The notes: generated from the sequence alone by a model not told the origin. 46,655 nucleotides of DNA from Phaeoceros laevis (GCA_049999765.1 JBNGIQ010009126.1:1-46655), one strand, 5' to 3'; shown: positions 20,262 to 30,599, counted from the stretch's first letter. Numbers and translations: made by a program.

Positions 20262-21440
20262 GGGCCGGTAACCGGCCAACCATATGGCACAGTTAAATGT
20301 GGAGGCTGCCGCCACCGAACCTGCATGAGTGGGGTCTCCGAGCGTGGACCTCCGCCACTTGAGCCTCCTCAGGCGGAGACTCCGCCTGTGGAGACTCCAA
20401 CCGTGGTTGGAGTCTCTAGCCCAACCGGGGTTGGAGACTCCAACCGTGATTGGGTTGGAGCCTCCAACCGCGGTTGGGTTGGAGCCTCCAACCACAGTTG
20501 GGTTGAAGCCTCCAACCGCGGTTGGGTTGGAGGCTCCAACCGCGGTTGGGTTGTCTCCAACCGCGGTTGGGTTGTCTCCAACCGCGATTGGGGGTTGGAG
20601 ACTCCAACCCAACCGCGGTTGCGTTGGAGGCTCCAACCGCGGGCAGAGACTCCGCCCGTGGAGACTCCTCCCGTGGAGACTCTCCGCCGTCAGGCCGGTA
20701 ACCGACCAACCATATAGCACAGTTAAATGTGGAAGCCTCCAACCGCGGTTGGATCCTCCAACCGGGCAGCCGTGGAGTCTCCACCCTCAAAGGCGGGCAG
20801 CCGTGGAGACTCCGGGTGGAGACTCCAACTGCGCTTGGGTTGGAGGCTCCAACCGGGCAGCCGTGGAGTCTCGACCCTCAAAGGCAGAGAGCCGTGGAGA
20901 CTCCGCCCGTGGAGACTCCGCTCATGGAGACTCCACGGGATGGAGACTTCTCCCGTGGAGTCTCCGAACGTGGAGACTGCGCCCACCTGTGGAGTCTCTT
21001 CCGCTGTCGGGCCGGTAACCGGCCAACCATATAGCACAGTTACATGTGGAGGCCGCCGCCACCCAGCCTCCATGAGTGGAGTCTCCGAACGTGGAGCCTC
21101 CGCCGGGGGTGACTCCTCAGGCAGAGACTCCGCCCGTGGAGCTTCCCCCAGTAACCAGCCAACTGATTTGGTCTTGAGAATGAGAACAAGTTTAACTGGT
21201 ACAATTCTTAGCAACGACGCCTTTTGCGCTTAGGCTCACACTCTGTTAGATAATGTAGGTGATTATGGGTAGATCGTCACTCATCCCTTGTTGGAGACTC
21301 CAACCTTAATTAGTCCACCCTTAGTTGGAGACTCCAAACTCAGTTGGAGACTCCAACCGCAAGTGGAGTCTCCAACCCCAGTTAAGTGGAGACTCCAACC
21401 CCAGTTAGGTAGAGGCTCCAACCCAATCCACTCGCGGCAT
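20262..21440. repeat. Palindromic GGAGNCTCC / AACCGCGGTT array with higher-order repeats
   Basis: A core of 24-bp units (about 20,450-20,600) joins TTGGAGNCTCCAA to AACCGCGGTT, both nearly perfect palindromes, with two 21-bp variants. Around it GGAGACTCC and GGAGTCTCC are scattered densely. A separate ~90-bp block centred on GGCCGGTAACCGGCC and CAACCATAT occurs at about 20,262, 20,690 and 21,008. Because 24 is a multiple of three and the units lack stops, long spurious ORFs appear on both strands. Related GGAGTCTCC clusters occur at 17.5-18.0 kb and 34.26-34.43 kb. Confidence 0.9.
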
Positions 21441-21600
21441 TGGCTGTGGGGGATTACTAGGATTGCTAGTACAAACATAGAAGACGCGTCCGTCGTCTAC
21501 GCCGCTCACGCGGCTCATGGCTTGTACTTAAGAGCGCTATGGCGCTGGGCATAATAATTCTCTCTCACCAGTCCTTCCACTCAGTCCACTTTGTTTGATA

Positions 21601-21612
21601 TGGTATCAGAGC
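21601..21612 (+). promoter_or_regulatory. Copia primer-binding site
   Basis: TGGTATCAGAGC, the canonical initiator-Met-tRNA complement of many plant copia elements, abuts the end of the left arm. Confidence 0.85.
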
Positions 21613-21798
21613 CCTGGCTCTAGCGGTGGGCAGTGGCGTAGAGGTGTAGTACTTTCTCTTCAAGTTTCTCTTGTCCGGTTGTATGCACGGTATCCTTTTG
21701 GATACAGTTAGCGGCTAACACAGTACCTCGTACAAACTAATCACTTGTGTGAGTTTGTGTGCAAGGCAACTTGACAAGGCAACTTGGAAGGGAGCACG

Positions 21799-22448
21799 AT
21801 GTCAACATCGGAGTAGTACAGGCTGGTAGAGAAATTCAATGGAGAGAATTTCAACCTTTGGAAGGTCAAGATGATGATGATCTTGGCCGACAAAGAGCTT
21901 TGTAGCGTGGTTGATGGTACCTACAAAAAGCCAGCTACAGACCCCGAGGAGTGGGAGAAAGCTAACAGCAAGGCGCGGTTAACAATCCTCCTTAGCATGG
22001 TTGATTCAATCATGATGACCGTGAATGTGGAAAAGACAGCCAAAGGCGTATGGGATGCCATGTGTGGCACATACGAGAGGAAGTCAGTGGGAAACCGGCT
22101 AGCTTTGCGTCGCGAGCTTCTCACCATCAAAACCACATCAGTAAGGTTCGCGTGCTGGTGGACCAGTTGACTTGCATTGGTTCCAAGGTTTCAGAGGAGG
22201 ACGTCGTGATGACTCTCCTTGATAGTTTGGAGGATACCACAAATGCTGAAACAGCGCTGGTGGTCCACAAGAAGCAAAGTGGAGAGCCAAGCAAAAAGAA
22301 GAAGAAGGGCAAGTGCCACTACTGTAAGATCCCTAGACATCATGAAAATGAGTGTCGCAAGAAAGTGGCGGACTTGAAGGAAGGCCAAAAGACCAAATCC
22401 AGCTCTGTCGCCACATATCAAACAAAGTGGACTGAGTGGAAGGACTGG
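21799..22448 (+). pseudogene. gag: Copia gag remnant (gag-only element)
   Basis: Gag N-terminal features LVEKFNGENFNLWKVKM and AKGVWDAMCGTYERKS are followed by a frame change and small deletion near 22,135, then KVRVLVDQLTCIGSKV and a CCHC zinc knuckle (CHYCKIPRHHENEC, C-X2-C-X4-H-X4-C). An in-frame TAG lies at codon 6. The reading frame runs directly into the inverted arm (after SSVATYQTKW) and stops at 22,448. No protease, integrase or RT is present. Confidence 0.8.
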
Positions 22449-22824
22449 TGAGAGAGAATTATTATGCCTAGCGCCACAGCGCTCTTAAGTACAAGCCATG
22501 AGCCGCGTGAGCGGCGTAGAAGACGGACGCGTCTTCTATGTTTGTACTAGCAATCCTAGTAATCCCCCACAGCCAATGCCGCGAGTGGATTGAGTTGGAG
22601 TCTCCACCTAATACCAATCTCTAAAACAGACATCTGTATACCAGTAGGCCAGCCTCACAAACATACAAGCCCACATCCACAAACAAAGCTTACCACTTCT
22701 GAAAGGCAGTGCCTCAGGCACAAAGCAACACATTTCACAGCATAATCACACATGACAGGGATTGTTCACAAAACTTTTCCACAAAGCTTATCTGTTCTCT
22801 GTCGGTCACAGTGCTTAGGTATAC

Positions 22825-23043
22825 CTGGCACACAACCAAATGAGAGTCGTCCAGAGCCAATAACTGCCTGATGCCTAGGTGTAGAGCATTCCTCATTCCA
22901 TGAATAAGAGCTAGGTACTCTGCACTTTTCTTGGTCATATACCCTAGACCAACTCTCATTTCATAGATCTGTGAGATTCATACCCCTTCAGTTTTGTAGT
23001 CTGCCAAAACCATACTGGGTCCTTGCATGCTACAGTGCAACGT
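22825..23043 (-). pseudogene. RNase H-fold exon (RVT_3 type), likely C-terminal part of an RNase H1-like gene
   Basis: The minus-strand translation shows the RNase H pattern: GPSMVLADYKTEGV, then MRVGLGYMTKKSAEYLALIH, then LGIRQLLALDDSHLVVCQ. This matches plant-type RNase H, where AEY-x-AL-x-x-G and D-S-x-L-V-x-x-Q are typical. The exon ends at a good donor, CAG|GTATAC (22,825/22,824). One in-frame TGA near 22,980 and a Lys-Lys where Asn-Asn is usual before AEY suggest decay. The 5' exon edge is uncertain. The LTR of the 6.7-kb copia element begins 36 bases upstream on this strand, and the matching N-terminal-domain exon lies at 30,600-30,785. Confidence 0.65.
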
Positions 23044-23078
23044 TTTTTAGTGTCCACCCCTCACTTTCATCCATTTTT

Positions 23079-23340
23079 TAGGAAAATAGTAAATATGCAT
23101 TTATTATTTTTAAATAGCCAGAAAATAGGCATAATAATTAGTTAAGTAATTATATGCATAATTAAATACGAAACGCTGCTGCGTTTCGTATAAGGTCACA
23201 ACTGAACATAACCGCGGTGTGTCCGTCCACGGTGAACAGGCGCACCGCCTCACTTGTGTCTTCTTGGCACGACCGTGCGCACTAAGATTCATTCCTACAA
23301 TTTCCTACTTGCTGTCTCTGCCAATCCTCTTGATAATTCA
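23079..23340 (+). repeat. 5' LTR of copia 1
   Basis: Starts TAGGAAAATAG, ends GATAATTCA. Contains a perfect 11-bp-arm hairpin ATACGAAACGC-TGCT-GCGTTTCGTAT (23,166-23,191). The 3' copy differs at about ten positions plus a 3-bp indel. Confidence 0.85.
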
Positions 23341-23346
23341 TCCTCC

Positions 23347-23358
23347 TGATATCATAGC
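23347..23358 (+). promoter_or_regulatory. Degenerate copia primer-binding site
   Basis: TGATATCATAGC matches 10 of 12 bases of the canonical TGGTATCAGAGC and lies 6 bases after the LTR. Confidence 0.6.
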
Positions 23359-23546
23359 ATGGACGCCGCCATGCCCTCTAACCACTGCCCTACTTGCAAT
23401 AGCCCAGACTGCATTAAGAATTTGGAATTTGAGCACTTCCGCATTCTGGTGTCTGCATTAAAAGGCGCACTGGTTAGATTTGGGAGCATGGCAGAGATAT
23501 TCCTAGCAGATGTAGTAGAACACTATTTCTCTTAGAAATATCGACC

Positions 23547-24173
23547 ATGCCGAGAGCAAGAGGGCAGCGAAGGACAAACCTGGATCTTGATCGCTTCGCT
23601 GCACACAATAGTCGTTTTGCACATGCACAAAACCAAAACTTAGATCGGTTCTTGTCGCGGACTGCACAACCTGCTGTGTTCTCATCTAATTTCAGGAATC
23701 AGCAGTCGGCTTTCGCTTTTGCTAGGCGTCAAGCACACAGGCACAACAGTGGTGTCAATACTGATTACCTCACAAATTTGAGAACACAAACTAGAAGAGA
23801 ACTTGACCATTTGCACACAAATCCCTCTCAATCTACTAGGCATCTAGTAAAAGGACCACTGTGTGACAATTGCACTCGTCATATAGACTTTCCGTGCACC
23901 TCAGACCATCTTCTAGTAGAGATACACAATCTTATAACGTGTCAGGTTGAGACTAATAGAAGATACTTCGCTGAAATTGTTGAAAAACTCAGGGACAACA
24001 GCAGATCACTTGTCCTTCTGTCCCAACAATTAGCTGCACTGTCCATATCCATTCGTAAGCTTGCTGCACAAGCTGAACAAGCCATTAAGCTACTGAATCG
24101 GGTTGACGCAATGAAGGACATGCTTAGTTTGACAGAGGGCAATAAGGCTGTTGATGTCCCACCAGATTTTTAG
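23547..24173 (+). CDS. Extra ORF upstream of copia 1 gag
   Basis: 208 codons from an ATG at 23,547 to a TAG at 24,171-24,173. The product is basic and Gln/Asn/Arg-rich at the start (NLDRFAAHNSRFAHAQNQN), has a Cys pair (LCDNCTRHIDFPC) and then a helical stretch (RRYFAEIVEKLRDNS; LSISIRKLAAQAEQ) likely to form a coiled coil. It is in the same frame as the gag-like ORF that begins at 24,186, separated by one stop and a few codons. This could be an N-terminal gag extension with a nonsense mutation, a readthrough arrangement, or a separate accessory protein. I know no matching family. Confidence 0.5.
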   Translation: MPRARGQRRTNLDLDRFAAHNSRFAHAQNQNLDRFLSRTAQPAVFSSNFRNQQSAFAFARRQAHRHNSGVNTDYLTNLRTQTRRELDHLHTNPSQSTRHLVKGPLCDNCTRHIDFPCTSDHLLVEIHNLITCQVETNRRYFAEIVEKLRDNSRSLVLLSQQLAALSISIRKLAAQAEQAIKLLNRVDAMKDMLSLTEGNKAVDVPPDF

Positions 24174-24185
24174 TCTGCTGAGTGG

Positions 24186-25560
24186 ATGTCATACAGGGGT
24201 GGTGCTAGAAACCCTCGTGGCAATCAAACACCACCACCGCACAGGGGAAGACGTGTAAATACAAGGTCAGCAGCTCGAGAGAGAGCTAACCAAGAGGCAG
24301 AACCAAAAGACGAAGAACCAACAGACGTCTCTTCGAATCTTGGTGCAGTCACAGATGAGCCCGAAACCAGTCTGCCTCCTGGATACCTTGTAGATCCACT
24401 GTCTATAAACACTGGCTCGCATGTAAGTTCTCAGAATTCATCAAGAAGAATCAGAAACATTCATCAACTTGCGTTGGCCAGTAATTCTGCTAACGCAACT
24501 AAAGCAGTACTTCTTGCGCATGCCACAGTGATCAACCTAGCCTCACAAGTTGTTCATACGATGGCAACTCCACAGACTGTTCATAACACAATCGTAACCA
24601 ACCTTAAAATAGATTTTAAGGAGAAAGATAGGTTCAATGGATCACAGTTTGATGTCTGGGCATTACGAGTACAAACCATCTTGAAAGAGCATGACCTCTG
24701 GGGTGTTGTAACTGGTACAATGCCCAAGCCTGCACAAACTGCGAGTCAAAATGTGAGAGATCTGTGGGATAAGCTGGACCTTCGCGCACTTGGTGTTATT
24801 CAAGCAGCCCTTGATGGGTCTATGATGCATCATACACAAGATGCCGAGACCACAAAGGCGGTTTGGGACTCATTGTCCCAAATATATAGAGTCACGAACT
24901 CTTCTTCACTGGTCACAGCCACCAGAGCCTTCTACAACTATAAAATGAAAAGAATGTGATTCAGTTGAACAACACGTTATCAAGTTTCGCATGTTAAGGT
25001 CCAAGCTTACTTCGAGTGGAACAACTACAACAGAGCATCAGGCTGCAGTAGCATTGCTGCTCTCTTTGCCAGATTCATATCGCACCTTTGTGAGCAATCA
25101 CTGTACGCAGCTCAGAAACATTGCTGCTGCAACACCAGCTGGACAGCAGCCAGTTGTATCTCTATCTGACTTGATAGGAGCACTCCTTGAAGAGGAGTCT
25201 ACTAGGCAGGATAGGAGAGGTGGTACCTCCTCTAGGGGAGAAGCATCAAACAGAGCACTCTACGTCACTAGAGGCCCTAAGAAGAAGCCATCTCGTCCAG
25301 CCTGGCAGACACAAAACAGTGGGGAGCTCATCAAGTTCATTCAAGAAGAGGCTTGGCCCAGGTCCTGCAAAGAAAAAGGGCCCCTGCAATTGGTGTTTAA
25401 TACCAGGTCACTGGGAAGCAGATTGCAGGAAAAAGAAGGCGAATGAACCAAGGCGGACAGCTCCACCTGAAACCAATATTGTTCAAAGGAAATCTAATAC
25501 TATCCTTACGGTATACATGGTTTCAACACCTCAGTTTAGGCACGCATGGTACCTAGACTC
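24186..25560 (+). pseudogene. gag: Copia 1 gag
   Basis: A low-complexity basic/acidic N-terminal region precedes the standard copia gag start (KDRFNGSQFDVWALRVQTIL, then DLWGVVTGTMPKP and AVWDSLSQIYRV). A frame change at about 24,955 joins KMKR to DSVEQHVIKFRMLRSKL. A second near 25,330 leads to the zinc knuckle CNWCLIPGHWEADC (C-X2-C-X4-H-X4-C, about 25,390-25,430). Gag is longer at its N-terminus than usual by over 100 residues. Confidence 0.8.
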
Positions 25561-28500
25561 CGGGGCATCATCACACATCTGCCACACCCGCACAGCGTTC
25601 TCAGAGTACACTAGGGTGCCAGCTGGCCAAGTTGTCCTAGTTGGTGATGAGGCTTACCAATAGTTGGCATGGGCAAGGTTCCCCTGCTACTCAAGAATGG
25701 TGATACACTTGAGCTCATAGACGTTATGCACGTGCCTGCAATGGTGAAGAACCTTATATCGGTATACCTACTAGACACACAACATAAGCTGAGCATCAGT
25801 TTCTCTGGCGGGCTCTGCAACGTTAAAGGAATATACATCCAGAGACAAGGTGGTTGCAGAAGGCACACCCGTACACAATCTCTATCAACTTGATGTTGTT
25901 TATAAGCTTGGTCGACCAGTTGTAAACATCAGTCAAGCACAGTTGGCAGAAAGGGACACAATGCTTTGGCATTGTCGACTTGCACATGTGAACTTTGACA
26001 AGTTGAAAACTATGGTGGCCAGCAATACCTTGTATAGGGAGAAGTTCATGATCAGGTTTGCAGATAAACAATTCTGTGAAGCCTGCGTGTATGGCAAGCA
26101 TCACCGAGCTCCCTATAAGGATGAAAATCCCACCCGTGCTACAAAACTGTTGGAGTTAGTTCATTTGGACCTATGTGGACCAATGTCTACATCTTCTTTT
26201 GGTGGCAGCAAGTATATCCTATCTTTTATTGACGATTGGAGTAGATACATCATGATCTGTCTTATCAAAAAAAAAATTGAAACACTTGGCTGCTTTATGG
26301 ACTATGTTACCTTTACTCAGCGCCAGACTGGTGAATTACTGAAAACTCTGCGAAGTGATAACGGGGGTGAATACATCTCAGATGCCTTTACGCATTACTG
26401 TCAACTCCATGGCATAGCAAGGCAGTGTACCACACCGTATACCTCTTCCCACAACCCAATAGCTGAAATCAGCAATAGACATATACAAGAGCAAGCAAAG
26501 GCTATGCTTAAACAAGCTCGTCTATCAAAAGGATATTGGGCTGAGGCTGCTGCAACAGCTGCCTACATTCGTAATCGTATACCCACAAGTGCATTTGCCG
26601 GGGCTACACCCTTTGAAAGGTGGACCTCCCATAAGCCTCGTATCAACCATCTTCGGCTATTTGGGGCTCCTGCATATGCCCACTTATCCGAAGACCAGAG
26701 GGTAAAGTTAGATTACAAGGCTCGCAAATACGTGTTTGTGGGTTATACAGAGGGCATCAAAGGGTATAAACTCTTCGATCCTGACACAAGAAGCATAACT
26801 CACTGCAGGAGTGTTGTTTTAATGAACAATCATTGCTTACTTACCCTGCAGCACCGATGTCAGAAGAAGAGATGTCCACCCATGCTGAAGCTGACAACGA
26901 AGTTGAGGATGCAAACCAGTCATTGGGGTTGCCACCTGTTACGCAGCCATCTGTATCCTCCGGTACGAGTTCCAGTCAGCCAAGCACATCTCAGAGTGCA
27001 AACCAGGATATTGACAAGGACTTGAGTGTGTTTCCAGATGACGATACATACCTGGACTTATCTCATGCTGATGAGCCAAGTGAACCTGTGCGTTCTGAGA
27101 TACAAGCACCTGAAACCCAAGAACCTGTAGTGGAACTAAGACGTAGTGCACGTAGGCATACCTCTTCACCAACTGAATGGGATAGTCCATCTTTGACTGT
27201 GAGCTCCTTCCTGGTTCAAGAAGATGTCAACATCACTAATCTGGATGAACCATAGTCATACAAGGAAGGTCTTGCATCGCCTGCAGCTGCCAAGTGGATT
27301 GAGGCCATAAATTCGGAGCACAAATCTCTTATGGACAATGGGACATGGGAATTAGTTGATCTACCACCTGGCAGGAAAGCGGTTACCTGCAAATGGGTTT
27401 TTAAGATCAAGCTTAAGGCGGATGGTAGCATCGAGCATTATAAAGCACGACTTGTTGCTAGGGGCTATAGTCAGGTCAAAGGCCTGGACTATACTGAAAC
27501 ATTCTCACCCGTGGTTCGAGCTACCTCACTCAGATCCTTGTTTGCTATTGCAGCACAGAAGGATTACATAATGGAACATATGGATGTTAAAATTGCATTC
27601 CTCAATGGCACGCTTGAAGAAACTATATATATGCGGCAACCTGAGGGATATGAGGACCCTGCACATCCAGACAAGGTTTGTAAGCTTATAAAAACGATTT
27701 ATGGACTGAAACAGTCCCCAAGAGCTTGGTATAAAAGAATAGATACATACCTAAAGCAATCTGGATTTGAGCAAAGCACATCGGACTCCAACGTATACTT
27801 AAGGGATGCCGAGGGTATAGTATTCTTGGCCTTGTACGTTGATGACGCGGTCATCATTGCTAGTAGTCTAAAGCTCATGGCCAAGGTCAAGGCAATACTT
27901 AAGTCAGAATTCTCAATGACAGACTTGGGACTCCTAACATGGTTTCTGGGTATTCACATACTACAAAACCTAGGAGATCACACGGTGTTTATACACCAAG
28001 GACAGTTCCTGACCCAAACACTTGCTAAATTCAGAATGACAGACTGTAAACCAGCACCAACACCTGGCTGCTGGAGAGAAGCTTACACTAGAACAAGGAC
28101 CAAAGGATGAGCACGAGAGGCAGTTGATGGAGAAGATTGCATACAGACCTGCTGTTTGTACCTTGATATACTTTCGAAATTGGACCAGACCTGACCTCTC
28201 TCATGCTGTGGGTGTAACAACCCAGTTCTTGACAAGTTATGGTCCTGCACATTGGACAGCAGTCCAACGTATCATGAGATACATGAAAGGAACACCGAAG
28301 TTGGGGTTAATGTATAAGCAAAGGCCACAAGACTTGTTGCTTACCTGCTTCAGTGACGCAGATTGGGCAACAGATGCTGATACACGTAAGTCCATTTCAG
28401 CAAATTGTCTCATGCTAGGAGCAAATGAGTGGGACTCCACTGTAATCTCTTGGTATAGCAAGAAGCAACAAGTGGTTGCCTTGTCTTCTACGGAAGTTGA

Positions 28501-28825
28501 GTATGCAGCCACGGCCACAGCTGCACAAGAAATTGTTTACACTCGTGAGTTGCTAGCTACACTTGGTGAGATGCAACAAGGATCAACGCTACTGCTATGT
28601 GACAACCAGTCAGCCATAGCACTAGCTCAAAATCCCATTATGCATTCTCGCACTAAGCACATCGAGATAAAACATCACTTCATCAGGCAGGTAATAGGTA
28701 ACGGCCAGGCTAACCTTCAATATGTACCTACTGGTGAGAATGTAGCTGATGTACTAACCAAGGCACTAGCAAAAGACAAATATGAGAAATTCTGTGCAGC
28801 AATGGGTCTCACGAACTGCCCCTAG
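25450..28825 (+). pseudogene. pol: Copia 1 pol (protease, integrase, RT, RNase H)
   Basis: The protease motif WYLDSGASSHI is intact. The integrase zinc region has WHCRLAH and FCEACVYGK, and the DDE triad is in VHLDLCGP, LRSDNGGEY and AEISNRH. RT blocks are KWVFKIKLKADGS, EHMDVKIAFLNG and LYVDD, and RNase H has FSDADWA, ALSSTEVEY and LLCDNQSAIA through TKHIEIKHHFIR. Catalytic residues are kept, but frame changes lie near 25,660, 25,842, 26,825 and 28,072 (one extra G in the CCTGGCTGC region), with an in-frame TAG at 27,253. The product is dead as read, though recently degraded. Confidence 0.85.
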
Positions 28826-28947
28826 TAGTATGCGTCCACCACACAAAGGTAGAAAACCACACGAATCTGTCCTACAGGTCTTCAGCACTTGAAGCGGCGC
28901 GTTGGCACCTGTACCAGGGCTCTACACAAGCAAACAAGCCAAGTTTC

Positions 28948-28955
28948 AGTGGGAG
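28948..28955 (+). other. Polypurine-tract-like AGTGGGAG, first copy
   Basis: Lies about 120 bases after the pol stop at the left edge of the captured gene fragment. The same 8-mer adjoins the 3' LTR at 29,481-29,488. Confidence 0.55.
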
Positions 28956-29028
28956 CGTTTGTAAAGGAACTAGCAACCAGCAGAAAAGGAGGAACTGCGC
29001 AAGCAGATGGATGAAAAGGGTGACTTAC

Positions 29029-29400
29029 CATAGCGAAGGATGAGTCGTCCCTGTTCTGTGAATTCAGATCCAGGGTACATCAACCGCTCCATGCAATATG
29101 GAAGCATGCGATAGGGTGCATCTGGAGGAAGACGGGGAAAACCCTGCAGCAGCCTCCAACGGGCATGTGCTGCCTCCAATTCTTCCTCCGCACTGTAAAG
29201 TTTGGCAAATTCCCTGCAGAGAGTGCATGGCCTATGGCGGCGAAGCTTGGCGAGCAGGGCGAGACCAACAAGGATGCCCAGCAAACACACGAAGCAAGGA
29301 AACCTCGGCATCCAATCCATGGCAGCCGAGCTCGGCAGCAGCGCAGTCGGAGCTAAGGACGGAGCGGAAGACGAGATGCAGAAAGTGATGAAGTGCCAAT
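29029..29400 (-). pseudogene. Captured host-gene fragment: 5' region, first exon and splice donor
   Basis: On the minus strand an ATG at 29,320 opens a 292-nt coding exon ending at a consensus donor, ATG|GTAAGTCACC (29,029/29,028), phase 1. The product starts MDWMPRFP, has a hydrophobic segment CFVCLLGILVGLALLAK then RRHR (a likely signal anchor), and continues ELEAAHARWRLLQGFPRLPP and LPYCMERLMYPGSEF. About 70 bases of intron and a ~150-base 5' leader are also present. The fragment lies between copia 1 pol and the 3' LTR, antisense to the element, flanked by two AGTGGGAG tracts. I do not recognise the parent gene. The intact donor argues for DNA-level capture rather than capture of a spliced sense transcript. 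Confidence 0.6.
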
Positions 29401-29480
29401 GAGCCCTAACCCCAACTGGGTGGCCCGGCCGGCATAAGTATGCATGTTTGGTACTTCGCAATTATCTATTTATCTGCCTA

Positions 29481-29488
29481 AGTGGGAG
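29481..29488 (+). other. Polypurine tract of copia 1
   Basis: AGTGGGAG immediately before the 3' LTR, the usual plus-strand primer position. Confidence 0.75.
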
Positions 29489-29753
29489 TAGGAAAATAGT
29501 AAATATGCATTTATTATTTTTAAATAGCCAGAAAATAGGCATAATAATTAGTTAAGTAATTATAGGCATAATTAAATACGAAACGCTGCTGCGTTTCGTA
29601 TAAGGTCACAACCGAACATAACCGCCATGTGTCCGTCCACGGTGAACAGGCGCACCACCTCACTTATGTCTTCTTGGCACGACCGTGCGCACTAAGATTC
29701 ATTCCTACAATTTCCTACTTGCTCTCTCTGCCGATCCTCCTAATAATTCTTCA
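29489..29753 (+). repeat. 3' LTR of copia 1
   Basis: Same hairpin as the 5' LTR at 29,576-29,601. Ends TAATTCTTCA, with TTTTT following. Confidence 0.85.
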
Positions 29754-30599
29754 TTTTTTAAGTTTGACTATTCGTAAATGCTACTTGTCATATTCAAATA
29801 TGAAAAAAAAAGAGACGAGGATGTTTGTCTCGTTGAGAGCTTTCAAAATATGTAAGAATATTTGAAAATGGACACGTGTTGTGAAAGTTACATGCTAAAA
29901 TGGGATGCAAAATACTATGTCTAGGGTTTGGAAAAAGTACTTTCTGGTACTTGTTTGAGGTGCCATTTTTTCCAGGTGTACTTGTGGGTGGGCCCTCCCA
30001 CAAAAGTACCTTGGTTCGTGAAACTCATGCAAGATAGGAGTACTTTTTTTGAGGGCATCGAGTACTTTTTTTTACTTTTTTTACTTATTTGGATCAGATT
30101 GAGTTATAATTACCCCGTTATATCTTGATTGGGGTAATTAGTTACCCCATCATTTTACCCCGTCATGAATGACGCAAAATAAACTTGCTCAAGTACTCAA
30201 GTACTCGCGCAAAAACGACCGACTGTAGCTTGCAAGGACCCCACTACAAAACAGATTATAGCTCATACACTTTTAATTCGAGTACCTACCACTTCATTTG
30301 TGCCATTATACAAAATGCACCCTCCACCACCAATTACAGGCTACCCCCCGCTGGCACCAGCAAACTCCAAATGAAATTGCTCGCGTTCTTGATGATCCTG
30401 CTCACATGTAATGCGAATCAATTTGTCACTATCTAAGGATCCTCCATCAGAGCCGATATAATTTCAAATGCCTTACTGGATTCACTTCGCTGTGCTCACT
30501 CTTCTTCTTGTACTTCTGCACACAACCACATATTATGCCTTAGAACCTGTGCTCTTTTCTTACTGTCGTCTACATTTAGTGGAGACCTAAACAATTTAC
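29754..30599. other. AT-rich putative intron of the RNase H1-like gene
   Basis: Contains a perfect 10-bp-arm hairpin TAATTACCCC / GGGGTAATTA (30,107-30,140) and repeated GTACTTTTTTT words. No coding domain recognised. Confidence 0.45.

Larger units (their letters stand above)
21405..22611 (+). mobile_element. Gag-only copia derivative with inverted LTR-like arms
   Basis: A 197-bp sequence at 21,405-21,601 is repeated in inverted orientation at 22,415-22,611 with few mismatches. Directly after the left arm is the tRNA-iMet-type primer site TGGTATCAGAGC (21,601-21,612), so the left arm is an LTR. The right arm is the same LTR backwards. Between them is a partial copia gag and no pol. A normal LTR element would have arms in the same direction. 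The outer ends lie in GGAG/CTCC repeat sequence, so target duplications cannot be judged. Confidence 0.75.
23079..29753 (+). mobile_element. Copia retrotransposon 1, 6.7 kb, two LTRs
   Basis: LTRs are 23,079-23,340 (262 bp) and 29,489-29,753 (265 bp), about 96% identical with a 3-bp indel. Both flanks show TTTTT, compatible with a 5-bp target duplication, though low in complexity. Order: LTR, primer site variant, extra upstream ORF, gag, protease, integrase, RT, RNase H, captured antisense gene fragment, polypurine tract, LTR. The domain order protease-integrase-RT-RNase H is Ty1/copia. The LTR begins TAGGAAAAT rather than TG. The insertion is opposite in orientation to the RNase H1-like gene around it. 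Confidence 0.85.

Noticed and set aside
19611-20720. 369-codon minus ORF and similar long plus ORFs over 20.2-21.2 kb
   Set aside because: They are produced by the 24-bp palindromic repeat, whose length keeps several frames open on both strands. The residues are Trp/Gly/Asn/Arg repeats and they overlap the coiled-coil gene in antisense.
20330-21440. CRISPR array
   Set aside because: Repeat units are contiguous without unique spacers, the sequence is eukaryotic and no cas gene is present.
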